Shown piece after piece: positions 9,183 to 18,346 of a DNA stretch of 64,000 nt. Made by a program: the position numbers and the translations under genes. Numbering within the stretch: the stretch's first letter is position 1; each line of letters begins with the position of its first letter. The DNA lies in the NCBI RefSeq assembly GCF_023243075.1, contig NZ_JALKFZ020000002.1, positions 1-64,000 of the forward strand, in the 5' to 3' direction. Source of the DNA: Frankia sp. AiPa1. GTDB taxonomy: Bacteria; Actinomycetota; Actinomycetes; Frankiales; Frankiaceae. The notes beneath the pieces were generated by a model, which was not told the DNA's origin, did not search any database, and worked only from the letters and a program-made list of their open reading frames with translations.

Positions 9183-9885
9183 CCAGATCGTCGAGTCCTG
9201 GCAGCAGGGGGGCCAGCGGTGGCAGCTCCTCGAGGCTGCGCAGGCCCATCCGTTCCAGGAAGTAGTCGGTCGTGCCGTAAAGGATCGCACCCGTCTCCGG
9301 GTCGTTGCCCACTTCCTCGACCAGCCTACGGGCGGTGAGGGTGCGAATGACGCCGTCGGCGGACACCCCGCGCACCGCGGAGATCCGCCCACGGCTGACC
9401 GGCTGCTGGTAGGCGACGACCGCGAGGGTCTCCAGCGCCGCCTGGCTCAGGCGCGCCGACTGGCCCGCGAGCACGAAATCCTCGACCCAGGGCGCGCACT
9501 CGTCGGCGGTGTAGAACCGCCAGCCGGCGCCGACGTGACGCAGCCGGAATCCGCGCCCATCCCGGACGTACGCCTCGGCGAGCTCGGGCAGGAGTCGTTC
9601 GATCTCCCGGGCGGACCCGCCGAGCCCGGTGGCAAGCTCCGCGACGCCGATCGGCCGCTCGGCGACCATGAGCACCGCCTCCAGCAGCGCGGCCAACGGC
9701 GGCCGCTGCGCCGAACGCTGGGCCGGGGCCGCTGGCCGGGAAGTGTCCGAGGCCACGGATGCGATGAGTGGCACGGCGTCGACTGACGACACGGCACTGT
9801 CCGACGACACGGCACTGTCCGACGACAGGACATCGTCCGACGGCATGCCACCGTGCGTACCGTCCGGCGGGTGGGGCCGGCTCAC
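9163..9885 (-). CDS. scpB: Segregation and condensation protein B
   Basis: 240 aa from GTG 9885, which is preceded five bases upstream by a perfect AGGAGG and overlaps the scpA stop as GTGA. Two winged-helix domains are recognisable: PLAALLEAVLMVAERPIGVAEL and, later, LSQAALETLAVVAYQQPVSRG with GVSADGVIRTL, the most conserved ScpB segment. It binds ScpA and SMC to form the bacterial condensin on the nucleoid. The first 55 residues are a Ser/Asp-rich tail with a repeated SDSAVS unit. rluB begins inside its last codons. Confidence 0.96.
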   Translation of the reverse strand: MSRPHPPDGTHGGMPSDDVLSSDSAVSSDSAVSSVDAVPLIASVASDTSRPAAPAQRSAQRPPLAALLEAVLMVAERPIGVAELATGLGGSAREIERLLPELAEAYVRDGRGFRLRHVGAGWRFYTADECAPWVEDFVLAGQSARLSQAALETLAVVAYQQPVSRGRISAVRGVSADGVIRTLTARRLVEEVGNDPETGAILYGTTDYFLERMGLRSLEELPPLAPLLPGLDDLDDFVSP

Positions 9886-10883
9886 AATGCCTCCTGGCGC
9901 GCGAGGCCCTGGGGATCCGGGTGCGCGTCGTCGCCGCCGTACGCGGCGTCGTCCCCGTACAGGCCTCGACCGATGGCGTGCAGATCGCCGGCCGTGTCGT
10001 CGGTGGTGGTCCAGCGCACGATCAGCTCCCCCAGGGGAACCTCCTGGTCGAACGACACCCTGCCCTCGCGGAACAGCTCCAGTAGGGCGAGGAAGCGCGC
10101 CACCACCTCGATGGTCTGACGGCAGCCGGCGCACAGGGTGCGAAAGTCCGCGGTGCCGAGCTCACGCAGCAGCCCGATGATAGCGATCATGTGTTCGCGG
10201 ACGCTGACCCGCGGCAGGTGGACATGGTCGGTGGCGACCAGCGGGGGCAGCGGTGGCTCCCGCAGCCGGGCGGCCAGGGCGGCGAGTTCGGTCGGCCCGA
10301 TGCCGATCTGCACCTCTGGCAGGGCGTCGGCGTAACGGGCCTCCAACGGCACGGCGCGGGGAAGGTAGCGGGACTCCAGGGCCATCAGTCCGGTGAACAG
10401 GGCCGACGCCTCCTTGTACGCCCGGTACTGCAGCAGCCGGGCGAACAGCAGGTCGCGGGCCTCGAGCAGAGCGAAGTCCTCCGACTCGTCCTCGGACAGC
10501 GCGCCGGGAAGCAGCCGTGCGGCCTTCAGGTCGAGCAGGGTCGCCGCGATGACGAGGAACTCGGTGGCCTGGCCGAGGTCGAACTGGTCGCCGAGGCGGC
10601 GGATGTGCGCGACGAAGTCGTCGGTGACCTGGGCCAGCGCCACCTCGGTCACGTCCAGGCGGTGCTTGGCGATGAGCGAGAGCAACAGATCGAACGGTCC
10701 GCTGAAATTGGCGAGCTCGACGACGAACGGCTCGGTGCGCCCGCCACGGGCCGTCATCGCCGCTATGGACCCGGCCGTCGCGGACCCGGCCGTCGCGGAT
10801 TTCCGGGATCCCGCCGACCCACCCAATCCCGCGGATGTGCCGGCCACGTCGCCAGCCTGCGCGGCGATTCCGGAGCGGGTCAT
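9882..10883 (-). CDS. scpA: Segregation and condensation protein A
   Basis: 333 aa. After an unconserved Ala/Gly-rich 50 residues comes the kleisin N-terminal domain, FVVELANFSGPFDLLLSLIAKH, then VTDDFVAHI and FLVIAATLLDLKAARLLP, all hallmarks of ScpA. The C-terminal winged helix (ITVEV-like segment VVARFLALLELFREGRV, then F..PLGEL) binds SMC heads. It partners with ScpB in chromosome condensation. Its end overlaps scpB by four bases. The start ATG at 10883 lacks a strong ribosome site, so a downstream start is possible. Confidence 0.96.
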   Translation of the reverse strand: MTRSGIAAQAGDVAGTSAGLGGSAGSRKSATAGSATAGSIAAMTARGGRTEPFVVELANFSGPFDLLLSLIAKHRLDVTEVALAQVTDDFVAHIRRLGDQFDLGQATEFLVIAATLLDLKAARLLPGALSEDESEDFALLEARDLLFARLLQYRAYKEASALFTGLMALESRYLPRAVPLEARYADALPEVQIGIGPTELAALAARLREPPLPPLVATDHVHLPRVSVREHMIAIIGLLRELGTADFRTLCAGCRQTIEVVARFLALLELFREGRVSFDQEVPLGELIVRWTTTDDTAGDLHAIGRGLYGDDAAYGGDDAHPDPQGLARQEAL

Positions 10884-10950
10884 GCCGCAACGCTACGCCC
10901 CACCTCCCCGGACATGATCGACCGCTCGGGGCCGAGCCGTCAGAACAGGC

Positions 10951-11640
10951 TCAGTACAGGTTCAGGCCGATGAGCGAGCCAAGGCCGCGTAGCAGCGGGC
11001 CGATGAGCTGGCCGACGACGGACGGAAAGCCGAGGAACAGAACCGGCAGCAACAGCAGCGCGAGCAGGATGACCAGGCCGATGTTGCCCTCGGTAAGCCG
11101 GTAGTGGGTGTTGCGCCACCCGGGGCTGGTGCCGCCGAGCAGGAAAACCAGCCGCCCGCCGTCCGTCGGTGGGACGGGGATCAGGCTGATGATGAACATC
11201 GATCCGAACGTCACGGCAAGCCAGAGCGTGAACTCGGCGGCGAATCCGTTCACCAGAGTCACCTTGGCCACCCGGTCGCCGGACTGAATCTCCGCCTGGT
11301 CGCCGAGCTGCCCGAACAGGGCCAGCGAGCCGAGCGCGAGCAGCAGGTAGGCAAGCGGGCCAGCGAGGATGGCACCCGCCACGTGGAAGCGGCGACGGCG
11401 CCACACATCGTTCATCGGCACCGATTCGGACCAGCCATGCCCGACGATGAACACGGCCAGGCCGCTGAACGGGGTCAGCCGCGTCTTGACGCCGGTGGTG
11501 AGCCGCCCGGCCCGCATCGGGGTCGGGTCCCGCACGAGGCGGGCGGCGAGTACCTGGGCGGCGTCATGGACGAACACGCCGACGACGAAGGCAACGGCAA
11601 TGCCGAGCAGAATCGCCGGTTCGGCGAGATGGAACAGCAC
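10951..11640 (-). CDS. Site-2 protease (M50)-like membrane protein with degraded zinc motif
   Basis: 229 aa from GTG 11640, with AAGGTGG upstream. It is strongly hydrophobic with about five membrane segments. The layout matches site-2 proteases: a first helix carrying the zinc motif, HVAGAILAGPLAYLLLAL, and SLIPVPPTDGGR as the third-ligand loop. However, the expected HEXXH reads HDAAQ (residues 25-29), so both the catalytic Glu and the second zinc His are missing. It is probably an inactive or repurposed relative. It lies between parA and scpA on the same strand, 67 bases before scpA, so it may be co-expressed with the chromosome segregation genes. Confidence 0.82.
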   Translation of the reverse strand: MLFHLAEPAILLGIAVAFVVGVFVHDAAQVLAARLVRDPTPMRAGRLTTGVKTRLTPFSGLAVFIVGHGWSESVPMNDVWRRRRFHVAGAILAGPLAYLLLALGSLALFGQLGDQAEIQSGDRVAKVTLVNGFAAEFTLWLAVTFGSMFIISLIPVPPTDGGRLVFLLGGTSPGWRNTHYRLTEGNIGLVILLALLLLPVLFLGFPSVVGQLIGPLLRGLGSLIGLNLY

Positions 11641-11751
11641 GCTGCCACCTTTTCACGTACGCCCCGCCGGGTACTCCCGCCCACCCCGCCGGGGCCGCCG
11701 ATGAGGGCCCGCGCCGAGGGCAGGCGGGAGTCAACCGAGCGCGGGCGGGAC

Positions 11752-12741
11752 TCAGCCGACGGCAGGCTGGGTGTGGTGGCGGACCATCACCTCGCGGGCC
11801 AGCCTGCGGTAGCCGGCCGCGCCGACCGAGGTCGGGGCGTAGGTGGTGATCGGTTCGCCGGCCACCGTCGTCTCCGGGAAGCGCACCGTCCGGTTGATCA
11901 CCGTGTGGAACACCTCGTCGGGGAAGCGCTCGACGACCCGGGCGAGCACCTCGCGGGCGTGCAGGGTGCGTGCGTCGTACATGGTGGCGAGGATCCCCGC
12001 GAGCTCGAGGCGGGAGTTGAGCCGCTCACGGACCTTGTCGATGGTCTGCAGCAGCAGCGCCACCCCACGCAGCGCGAAGTACTCGCATTCCAGCGGCACG
12101 ATGACGGCGTCGGCGGCGGTCAGTGCGTTGACGGTGAGCAGGCCAAGCGAGGGCTGGCAGTCGACGAGGATGATGTCGTACTCGTCGAGGATCGGCGCGA
12201 GCGCGCGGGCCAGGGAGTGCTCCCGGCCGACCTCGGTGACCAGCAGCACCTCGGCCGCGGACAGGTCGATGTTGCTCGGCAGCAGGTCGAGCCGGTCGAC
12301 CTGGGTCTCGACGATGACCTCCCGGACGTCGTTCGTGCCACCGAGCAGCAGGTCGTGCACGGTCAGCTCGAACTGCATCGGGTTGATGCCCAGGCCGACC
12401 GAGAGCGCGCCCTGCGGGTCGAAGTCGACAAGCAGCACGCGGCGGCCGTACTCGGCGAGCGCCGCGCCGAGATTGATGGTGCTGGTGGTCTTGCCGACCC
12501 CACCCTTCTGGTTACACATGGCCACGATCCAGGCGGGACCGTGCGAGGTGAGCGGCGCGGGCACCGGAAAGGACGGCAGCGGGCGGCCGGTCGGGCCGGG
12601 CTCGCCGACCCCCGCGTCGACGCTCTCGCCGCCGGTGTCATGCTGCGCGTCCCCGGACAGCCGGGGATCACCGACAGTCACCTCGCCATAGGAGCGGCGG
12701 GTCGGCGGATTGACGGGGGGGGCGTCGGCGGAAGGGACCAC
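11752..12741 (-). CDS. parA: ParA/Soj-family chromosome partitioning ATPase
   Basis: 329 aa from GTG 12741, chosen because GAAGGAG lies 10 bases upstream; longer frames have no ribosome site. The deviant Walker A box CNQKGGVGKTTSTINLG, LLVDFDPQG and DIILVDCQPSLGLLTVNAL identify a ParA-type ATPase. GILATMYDARTLHAREV and FPETTVAGEPI match the orphan ParA that heads the scpA-scpB-rluB operon in actinobacteria (Rv1708-like context). It binds ATP and probably the nucleoid. The first 65 residues are a variable tail. It is the first gene of the minus-strand cluster, so its promoter should lie upstream of 12741. Confidence 0.93.
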   Translation of the reverse strand: MVPSADAPPVNPPTRRSYGEVTVGDPRLSGDAQHDTGGESVDAGVGEPGPTGRPLPSFPVPAPLTSHGPAWIVAMCNQKGGVGKTTSTINLGAALAEYGRRVLLVDFDPQGALSVGLGINPMQFELTVHDLLLGGTNDVREVIVETQVDRLDLLPSNIDLSAAEVLLVTEVGREHSLARALAPILDEYDIILVDCQPSLGLLTVNALTAADAVIVPLECEYFALRGVALLLQTIDKVRERLNSRLELAGILATMYDARTLHAREVLARVVERFPDEVFHTVINRTVRFPETTVAGEPITTYAPTSVGAAGYRRLAREVMVRHHTQPAVG

Positions 12742-13440
12742 GGAGGGGTTGCTCCTTCTACAAAGAGCAGAAACGGACCGGTAGGAGCGTACCGACCCGG
12801 ACCCGTTCTCGGCGTTCCCGGGTGGCCACAAAGCGGCGTGTCGCGTGATGGGAGGCGTGTGCGCGTTGCCACGACCGCGTCCGGCGGGACCGGAATCGGG
12901 TACCGGTTGTCACCAATTGGATGCGATCTGACCTGCGTCTCCCGATGTCACCGCCCGTGAGCACTGCCGCCGGGCCGGCCCCACGCCGGCTCCATCCCGC
13001 CCCGCCGACGGGCCTCGCGGCCTTCCACTGTTCGACCTTCGGGCCGCCCACGCCCGCACCGTTGGTGCTCCCGGCGCCCGCACCATCGGTGCTCCGACTG
13101 GCGCCCCGCCCGCGCCCGGCAGGATCGGAGTGGGCCGCGGGCGTCCCCCGCCCGCGATCGGGCCGACCGCGTCGACGCCCACGAGGCGTGACATCCCACC
13201 GGAACCAGACTCACCATGGACACAGCGGAGCTACCCCGAACGGGGGCCGTTGACCTGCGCTGGCCCGGTGGGGAGGCGTGTCGGTGCCGTGGGAGCACAT
13301 GAGGCGAAGACGCGCCGGATACGGTCGGGCCACGGGGATCGTCACCGCCCGGCCCAGGACGGCCGGGCGCACCGTGGGCCGTCCTGGGTGGCGGGCGGAT
13401 CCAGGTCCGGAGTCAGAGTACGGGGTGGGGAGCAGACGGC
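12742..13440. other. Intergenic region upstream of parA and the MBL hydrolase
   Basis: Nearly 700 bases between divergent genes. No conserved protein or RNA is recognisable. It should hold the parA promoter (minus) and the promoter of the hydrolase at 13441 (plus). A motif tcaccaattgga near 12910 resembles tcacaaattgga near 18159, but is too short to interpret. Confidence 0.5.
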
Positions 13441-14091
13441 ATGACCGGCAGTGCGAGTCTCCGGGTGGACCGGGTCATCACCCGGGGTGAGTTCACTCTG
13501 GACGGCCAGACGTTCATGGTCGACAACAATGTCTGGCTGGTCGGCAACGATCAGGAGGTCATGATCATTGACGCGGCGCACGACCCATCCGTGATCGCGG
13601 CCGCGGTCGGCGCCCGCACGGTCACCGGAATCGTCGCCACCCACGGCCACAACGACCACATCAACGCCGCTGCTGAGCTCGCCGACCTGGTCCGCGCCCC
13701 GATCGCGCTGCATCCGGCCGACGCCGAGCTCTGGCGGATGGTCTACCCGCACCGGGCTCCGGACCGGGCGCTCGCCGACGGACAGCACCTGGGCCTGCCC
13801 GGGGGCGGCACTCTGCAGGTGTTGCACACCCCCGGCCACTCCCCCGGCGGCATCTGCCTCTACGGCCCGCTCGGCGGCAACTCCGTGCTGTTCAGCGGCG
13901 ACACGCTGTTCCGGGGTGGCCCGGGTGCCACCGGCCGGTCGTTCTCCGACTTCCCAACCATCCTGACCTCGATCCGCACCCGCCTGCTCATCCTGCCCAG
14001 CGCGACGATCGTCCACACCGGCCACGGCGACGACACCACCATCGGCGAGGAGGCTGTCGACGCCGACGACTGGGCCCGCCGCGGTCACTGA
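13441..14091 (+). CDS. MBL-fold metallohydrolase
   Basis: 216 aa. It has the full metallo-beta-lactamase-fold ligand set: THGHNDH (HXHXDH, residues 63-69), TPGHSPGG, FSGDTLF and TGHGDDT. The length and the sequence are like the short glyoxalase II/YcbL hydrolases, which hydrolyse thioesters such as S-lactoylglutathione or mycothiol analogues with two metal ions. The substrate cannot be read from the sequence. It stands alone on the plus strand and converges on the gene ending at 14141. Confidence 0.9.
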   Translation: MTGSASLRVDRVITRGEFTLDGQTFMVDNNVWLVGNDQEVMIIDAAHDPSVIAAAVGARTVTGIVATHGHNDHINAAAELADLVRAPIALHPADAELWRMVYPHRAPDRALADGQHLGLPGGGTLQVLHTPGHSPGGICLYGPLGGNSVLFSGDTLFRGGPGATGRSFSDFPTILTSIRTRLLILPSATIVHTGHGDDTTIGEEAVDADDWARRGH

Positions 14092-14116
14092 CGACGGACG
14101 CTCGTCCGCCAGGCGA

Positions 14117-14153
14117 CGGCAGACGCTCGTCCGCCGGGCGTCAGAGTCTGCCG
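14117..14153. terminator. Possible bidirectional hairpin between convergent genes
   Basis: cggcagac at 14117-14124 is complementary to gtctgccg at 14146-14153, giving an 8-bp stem with a 21-base loop that can partly pair. It lies between the stops of two convergent genes and overlaps the last codons of the minus-strand one. No U tract follows, as is usual in high-GC actinobacteria. Confidence 0.3.
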
Positions 14154-14446
14154 GCGGTGTGATGGCGGTCGTGGTGGGTGGCGTGCGGCCCGCGGGCCGC
14201 CCACAGCGGCGCGGCGAGGAGCACCAGGCCGACGGCGACCCCGACCTGCAGGACGTGGCGGATCCAGTCGACCCCGCCGGTGTTGCGCACCCCGAACGCG
14301 CTGGCGAGGACGTTGCCGACGAGTGCGCCCACGATGCCGATCACGACGGTGAGCCAGAGCGGGAGATCCTGTCGCCCCCGCACGATCAGACGAGCCAGGA
14401 TGCCGATCACAACGCCGGCAAGGATGATCCAGATGACTTGGAACAT
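14141..14446 (-). CDS. GlsB/YeaQ/YmgE-family stress membrane protein
   Basis: 101 aa. ATG 14446 is preferred to the adjacent ATG 14449, because GGAGGG then lies six bases away. Three hydrophobic segments are present, with the family pattern IIWIILAGVVIGILARL-like start (FQVIWIILAGVVIGILARLI), a glycine-rich TVVIGIVGALVGNVLA and a last helix around LQVGVAVGLVLLAAPLW. The family (transglycosylase-associated protein) is induced by stress in several bacteria, but its activity is unknown. The His-rich tail (HATHHDRHH) could bind metal. Confidence 0.85.
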   Translation of the reverse strand: MFQVIWIILAGVVIGILARLIVRGRQDLPLWLTVVIGIVGALVGNVLASAFGVRNTGGVDWIRHVLQVGVAVGLVLLAAPLWAARGPHATHHDRHHTAGRL

Positions 14447-14608
14447 CATGCACCCTCCAGGTGGAGTTCCTTGCTCCGTTTCTCTCCGCCGCGCCTCGTG
14501 CACAAACCCGCAGGTCGATCCCGCTGCCCCGCCCGTCGCACCGGCCCGTCGATCCCGCTGTCCCACCCCGTCGGTCCCGATTGGCCGGTCCGTGGCCCGG
14601 GCGGCCCG

Positions 14609-17600
14609 TCAGGGACTCGAACGTCCCGGGAGGCTGTCGGGGTCGATGGCCAGCAGGTTGACGGACGTGATGCCCGTGGCGGTCGTGCCGTCGACGTGGA
14701 CGCGGAAGTAGCCGTGCAGCCGGTAGTAACCCTGGACCTTCTCGAAGGTGGCGCCGCCCGCGGCCAGGTCGCGCAGGCGGTAGGTGGTGCCGGTACAGCC
14801 CAGGGAGGGATCGGGCCCCGGGGCCTGGCCGAAGCCAAGGCCGTCGCAGGAGTCGTAGACGGTGAAGTTCGGCACCGTGTCGCCGCCGAGGTCCGGGCCG
14901 GCGAAGAAGGCCTGGCTGTTGCCGGCCGTCGGCGCGAACAGGTCCAGCAGGACGACCTCGGCCTCACGGTCGGCGACGAAGGCGACGAACGCCTGACCGG
15001 ACGCGAGCTGCCCGATGGCCCCGCGGTACGCCGGCACGTGGTCCAGGGCCGGCAGCGGCGCGTCGGTCGGCGACGATCCGTTCACCGACGTCGCGCCGCT
15101 CACCGTCGTCGAGCCGCTCGCCAGCGCGGCACCCTTGGCCGCCGGTCCACTCAGGCGCGTCCCGACCCGCGGGTACGGCACGGAGCCCGCCATGCCCGGG
15201 GAGACCTCGCGGACCACCGGCGTAGGCCGGGAGCCGCCCGGACCGGTCGTGCCCTTGCCGTCGGAGTCGCCGGACGCGTGGGCGGCGCCGAGCGCTGTCA
15301 GCGCCGCGACCGCGGCTGCCAACGCCGCGAGCATGGCGTTACGCCGGGACGAACGCCTGCGCGGTTCGGTCGAGGACGGCACGCCGCCCGCGCGATCCGC
15401 CGGCCACGGCGCGTCCCCGCCCATGCCCCCCGCCGGCCCGCCCTCGAAGCCGGCCTGCGCGAGCGCCGCCGACGCCGGCGTCTGGTCCGACACCGCCCGT
15501 GCGGCCTCGTGCGTTGACGCGCGGCCGGGCTCCCGTGCCCAGGCCGGATCCACCACGTCGATGTCCTCGAGATCTCGCGCCTCGACGTCGTCGTCCGTCG
15601 ACCCCACCAGCGAGGTCGACCCGGGCGCCGGCGAGATGCTGGGCAGCCAGCCCCCGGCGCCCGCCGCCTCCATCGCCGGGTAGCCCGCCGACACGGCCTC
15701 GCCGGCCGACCCGCCCTCGGGCACCGACAGAGCCTCGCCCACCGACGCCGCCCCGCCTACCGACGCCGAGTGGCCTCTTGACGCCGAGTGGCCTACTGAC
15801 GCTGCGACGCCCACCGACGCTGCCTCGCCTACTGACGCTGCCTCGCCCACCGGAACCGCGTCGACCACCGCCGGCCCGTCGCCGCCGGACCTGGACCGGT
15901 GTGCGGCGTCCGGATGCTCCGCGCCCTCCCAGGCCGCCTGGACGGACGCACCGGCCACCACCGCGGGGTGCGGCGGGTCGGCCGGCCGGTCGGTGCCGCG
16001 CCGCTGACCGGGGACGCGACCCCGTCGGGTCTTCTTCCCGACCGCCTGCCCGTCCCGCGAGGCTTCCTCGCCCCGTGGGGCGTCACTGTCGCGTGCGGCA
16101 TCACCCTCGGGAGCCGTGCCGTGGACATCGAGTGCCTCGCCGCCCGGGGGAGCCTCGTCAGCCCGGTCGCCATTCCCGTCCCGGGCAGCGGCGCGGTTCA
16201 CCGACCCGCCGAGGGTGTGCCACGGACTGAGCCCCTGGGGATCGAGCAGGCCGGCGACATCCGCCGGTGTCCCGGCGCCAGCCCCGGCGCCGACGTCCGC
16301 GTTCACACCGCCGTCAGGTCCGCCGCTGTCCGACCCGACAGGCTGACCGCTGCCGCCCTCGGCGTCGACGCCCACCTGGCGGGCGGCGGCCAGGGCCGCG
16401 TCACGGCCGGCGGGCGAGCGGCGGCCAGGTCGGCCGCGACGTCCGGCGTTGGTGCGCCAACCGGCCGGCGAGCCCGTCACCCCGGGCGCGACCGGTGCCG
16501 GCGGAGCCGGTGGCGCGCCGAGGCCCGTCGACCCGGCGCCGATTCCGGTTCCCGCCCCGAGCACCTGGTCCGTCCGGTTCCGGCCAAAGGCGCCTGGCTG
16601 TGCCGGTTCGCCGTCCGGCGGGGTGTATCCACCTGGGCCCCAGGCCCGCAGCCGGCGGGCCGCGCGCGCGACCGGTCGTCCGGCCTCCGGCGCCTGCCGA
16701 CCAGGCGTGTCCATGCTGACCGACGGGCGCGGCATCGGCAGGCCCACCAGCGTCTGGCTGTCGTGGAAGTCGAGGTCACGCATGCCGTCGCCCTGCGCCG
16801 AACCGCCCGTGCCGGAACCGGAGAATCCGGAATAGCCGGCCGAGCCTGACCCGGGAGCGCGGGCCGCGACGGCCAGGAGCTCCGCGGGATCGACGGAGGG
16901 GATGTCCCAGGCCTCGTCCAGCAGGCGGCGGGTGGCGGCAGCCGGGTCGTCGGTGCGTCCGATCAGTTCGCGCAGCAGGGCGGCGGCGGGGGGCCGGGCC
17001 GATGGGTCCTTCGCCAGCGCCGAGCGCACGACCTTGCGCAGCCGGCCGGGGACGTCCCCGGTGTCGGCCTCGCTGTGCACGACCCGGTAGAGCAGCGCGT
17101 CGGCCCGACCCGTGCCGAACGGCGGGCGTCCGGTGGCCGCGTACAGGACGGTGAGCCCCCAGGCGAACACGTCCGCGGCGGGACCGATCTCGCCGTGCCC
17201 GGTGACCTGCTCGGGGGCCATGTAGCCGGGGCTGCCGAGCAGGACGCCGGTGCGGGTGGCGGCGGTGGCGTCGACGGCGGCGGCGATCCCGAAGTCGATC
17301 ACCTTGGGTCCGTCGCCACTGAGGATGACGTTTCCGGGCTTGAGATCACGGTGGACGATGCCGGCGCCGTGGATCGCGGTCAGCGCCTCGGCCAGACCCG
17401 CAGCCAGGGCGACGACGACCGGGGTGTCCATCGCGCCCTTGGTCGCGATCGCCTCGGCCAGGCTCTGGCCGCCGATGAGCTCGGTGGCCATCCACGGGTC
17501 GTCGGCGTCCGGGTCGGCGTCGACGAGCCGGGCGGTGCAGGCACCGCCGACCGCGCGGGCGGCCTCGATCTCGCGGCGGAACCGGGAGCGGAACTCCGGG

Positions 17601-17764
17601 TCGGCGGCGAAATCCGACCGGATGACCTTGATGGCCACCGCCTGCCCGGTACCTTCGTCCGACCCGAGGTAGACCACGCCCATGCCGCCGGAACCAAGCC
17701 GCGCCTTCAGCGCGAACCGGGCGACCCGCTGGGGATCACCCGCGCGCAGCGGCCTCGGCGGCAC
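14609..17764 (-). CDS. Receptor-type Ser/Thr protein kinase with long linker and extracytoplasmic domain
   Basis: 1051 aa from GTG 17764, eight to ten bases after GGGAGG; GTG 17773 is too close to that site. Residues 15-270 are a complete Hanks kinase: GSGGMGVVY, VAIKVI (Lys46), HRDLKPGN, IDFGIA, GSPGYMAPEQ and DVFAWGLTVLYA. Then comes about 520 residues of Gly/Pro/Ala/Asp-rich linker, including a run of near-repeats of S-V-G-E-A-A around DNA 15720-15860. One membrane segment follows at about residue 810 (MLAALAAAVAALTALGAA), then about 230 extracytoplasmic residues with cysteines (YDSCDGLG, LGCTGTTYRL). It is not a PASTA-type sensor; the outer domain is unrecognised. It probably senses an outside cue and phosphorylates cytoplasmic targets. 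Confidence 0.93.
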   Translation of the reverse strand: MPPRPLRAGDPQRVARFALKARLGSGGMGVVYLGSDEGTGQAVAIKVIRSDFAADPEFRSRFRREIEAARAVGGACTARLVDADPDADDPWMATELIGGQSLAEAIATKGAMDTPVVVALAAGLAEALTAIHGAGIVHRDLKPGNVILSGDGPKVIDFGIAAAVDATAATRTGVLLGSPGYMAPEQVTGHGEIGPAADVFAWGLTVLYAATGRPPFGTGRADALLYRVVHSEADTGDVPGRLRKVVRSALAKDPSARPPAAALLRELIGRTDDPAAATRRLLDEAWDIPSVDPAELLAVAARAPGSGSAGYSGFSGSGTGGSAQGDGMRDLDFHDSQTLVGLPMPRPSVSMDTPGRQAPEAGRPVARAARRLRAWGPGGYTPPDGEPAQPGAFGRNRTDQVLGAGTGIGAGSTGLGAPPAPPAPVAPGVTGSPAGWRTNAGRRGRPGRRSPAGRDAALAAARQVGVDAEGGSGQPVGSDSGGPDGGVNADVGAGAGAGTPADVAGLLDPQGLSPWHTLGGSVNRAAARDGNGDRADEAPPGGEALDVHGTAPEGDAARDSDAPRGEEASRDGQAVGKKTRRGRVPGQRRGTDRPADPPHPAVVAGASVQAAWEGAEHPDAAHRSRSGGDGPAVVDAVPVGEAASVGEAASVGVAASVGHSASRGHSASVGGAASVGEALSVPEGGSAGEAVSAGYPAMEAAGAGGWLPSISPAPGSTSLVGSTDDDVEARDLEDIDVVDPAWAREPGRASTHEAARAVSDQTPASAALAQAGFEGGPAGGMGGDAPWPADRAGGVPSSTEPRRRSSRRNAMLAALAAAVAALTALGAAHASGDSDGKGTTGPGGSRPTPVVREVSPGMAGSVPYPRVGTRLSGPAAKGAALASGSTTVSGATSVNGSSPTDAPLPALDHVPAYRGAIGQLASGQAFVAFVADREAEVVLLDLFAPTAGNSQAFFAGPDLGGDTVPNFTVYDSCDGLGFGQAPGPDPSLGCTGTTYRLRDLAAGGATFEKVQGYYRLHGYFRVHVDGTTATGITSVNLLAIDPDSLPGRSSP

Positions 17765-18346
17765 GTCGCCCACCTCCCGTCGTCCTGTGCACGAACCCGG
17801 CCGGCCGGCCCGGTGACGGCGCCGGTCGCGGGCCGAAGGTCCCCTGCCGGTTCACCCTGCCGTGCCTGTACGCCGCGGCCCGGCCGCACGGCCGGGGCCG
17901 AGCATCCTGGGGCCGTGCTTCGCCGTGGCCGCGCAGCCCACCGTGCCCCCGCAACCTGTGGTGCGGATGTGACCCCGGCCTACACTGCTTGTGCGGTGCA
18001 CGCCGACGCACGGGACGAGCCCTTACCGGAGAAGGCATGGTGGGCGGCCAGGTGCACCGCACGTGGGCGCGGGGAACGCGGGACCGCGGGTACCGGCGCA
18101 GTCGCCGGCCACGGGGGGCGGATGACCCCAATGGACGGATCGGTTCGCAGCGGCGTCACAAATTGGACTGTACCGATGGAACCGCAGCTACCCGGCCATT
18201 CGGCTCCCGGCGGCCACACCTATCGGTTACCCCAACCGGCTACTGGTCGCGGTGATCTGGGGGCCGTTCTGCACAAACGCGATGAGAAGGTGTCAGAAAT
18301 GCCGGCGGCGACGTCCGTGGACGCCGCCGCCGAAGTGCCTGTGTAC
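17765..18346. other. Intergenic region upstream of the kinase
   Basis: About 580 bases with no convincing gene. It should carry the kinase promoter on the minus strand. Short open frames on both strands have no family resemblance and no good ribosome site. Confidence 0.45.

Noticed and set aside
12905-12925. tcaccaattgga motif shared with tcacaaattgga near 18157
   Set aside because: Only about 11 of 12 bases agree and the two sites have no common gene arrangement, so chance is likely.
11104-12960. 618-codon plus-strand frame opposite parA and the M50-like gene
   Set aside because: Shadow frame rich in Gly/Glu/Arg with no domain; the ParA Walker motifs are on the minus strand.
14591-14613. 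T-arm-like sequence (ggactcgaacgtccc), possible tRNA
   Set aside because: It is the last codons of the kinase gene; no matching acceptor or anticodon stem lies at tRNA distance.
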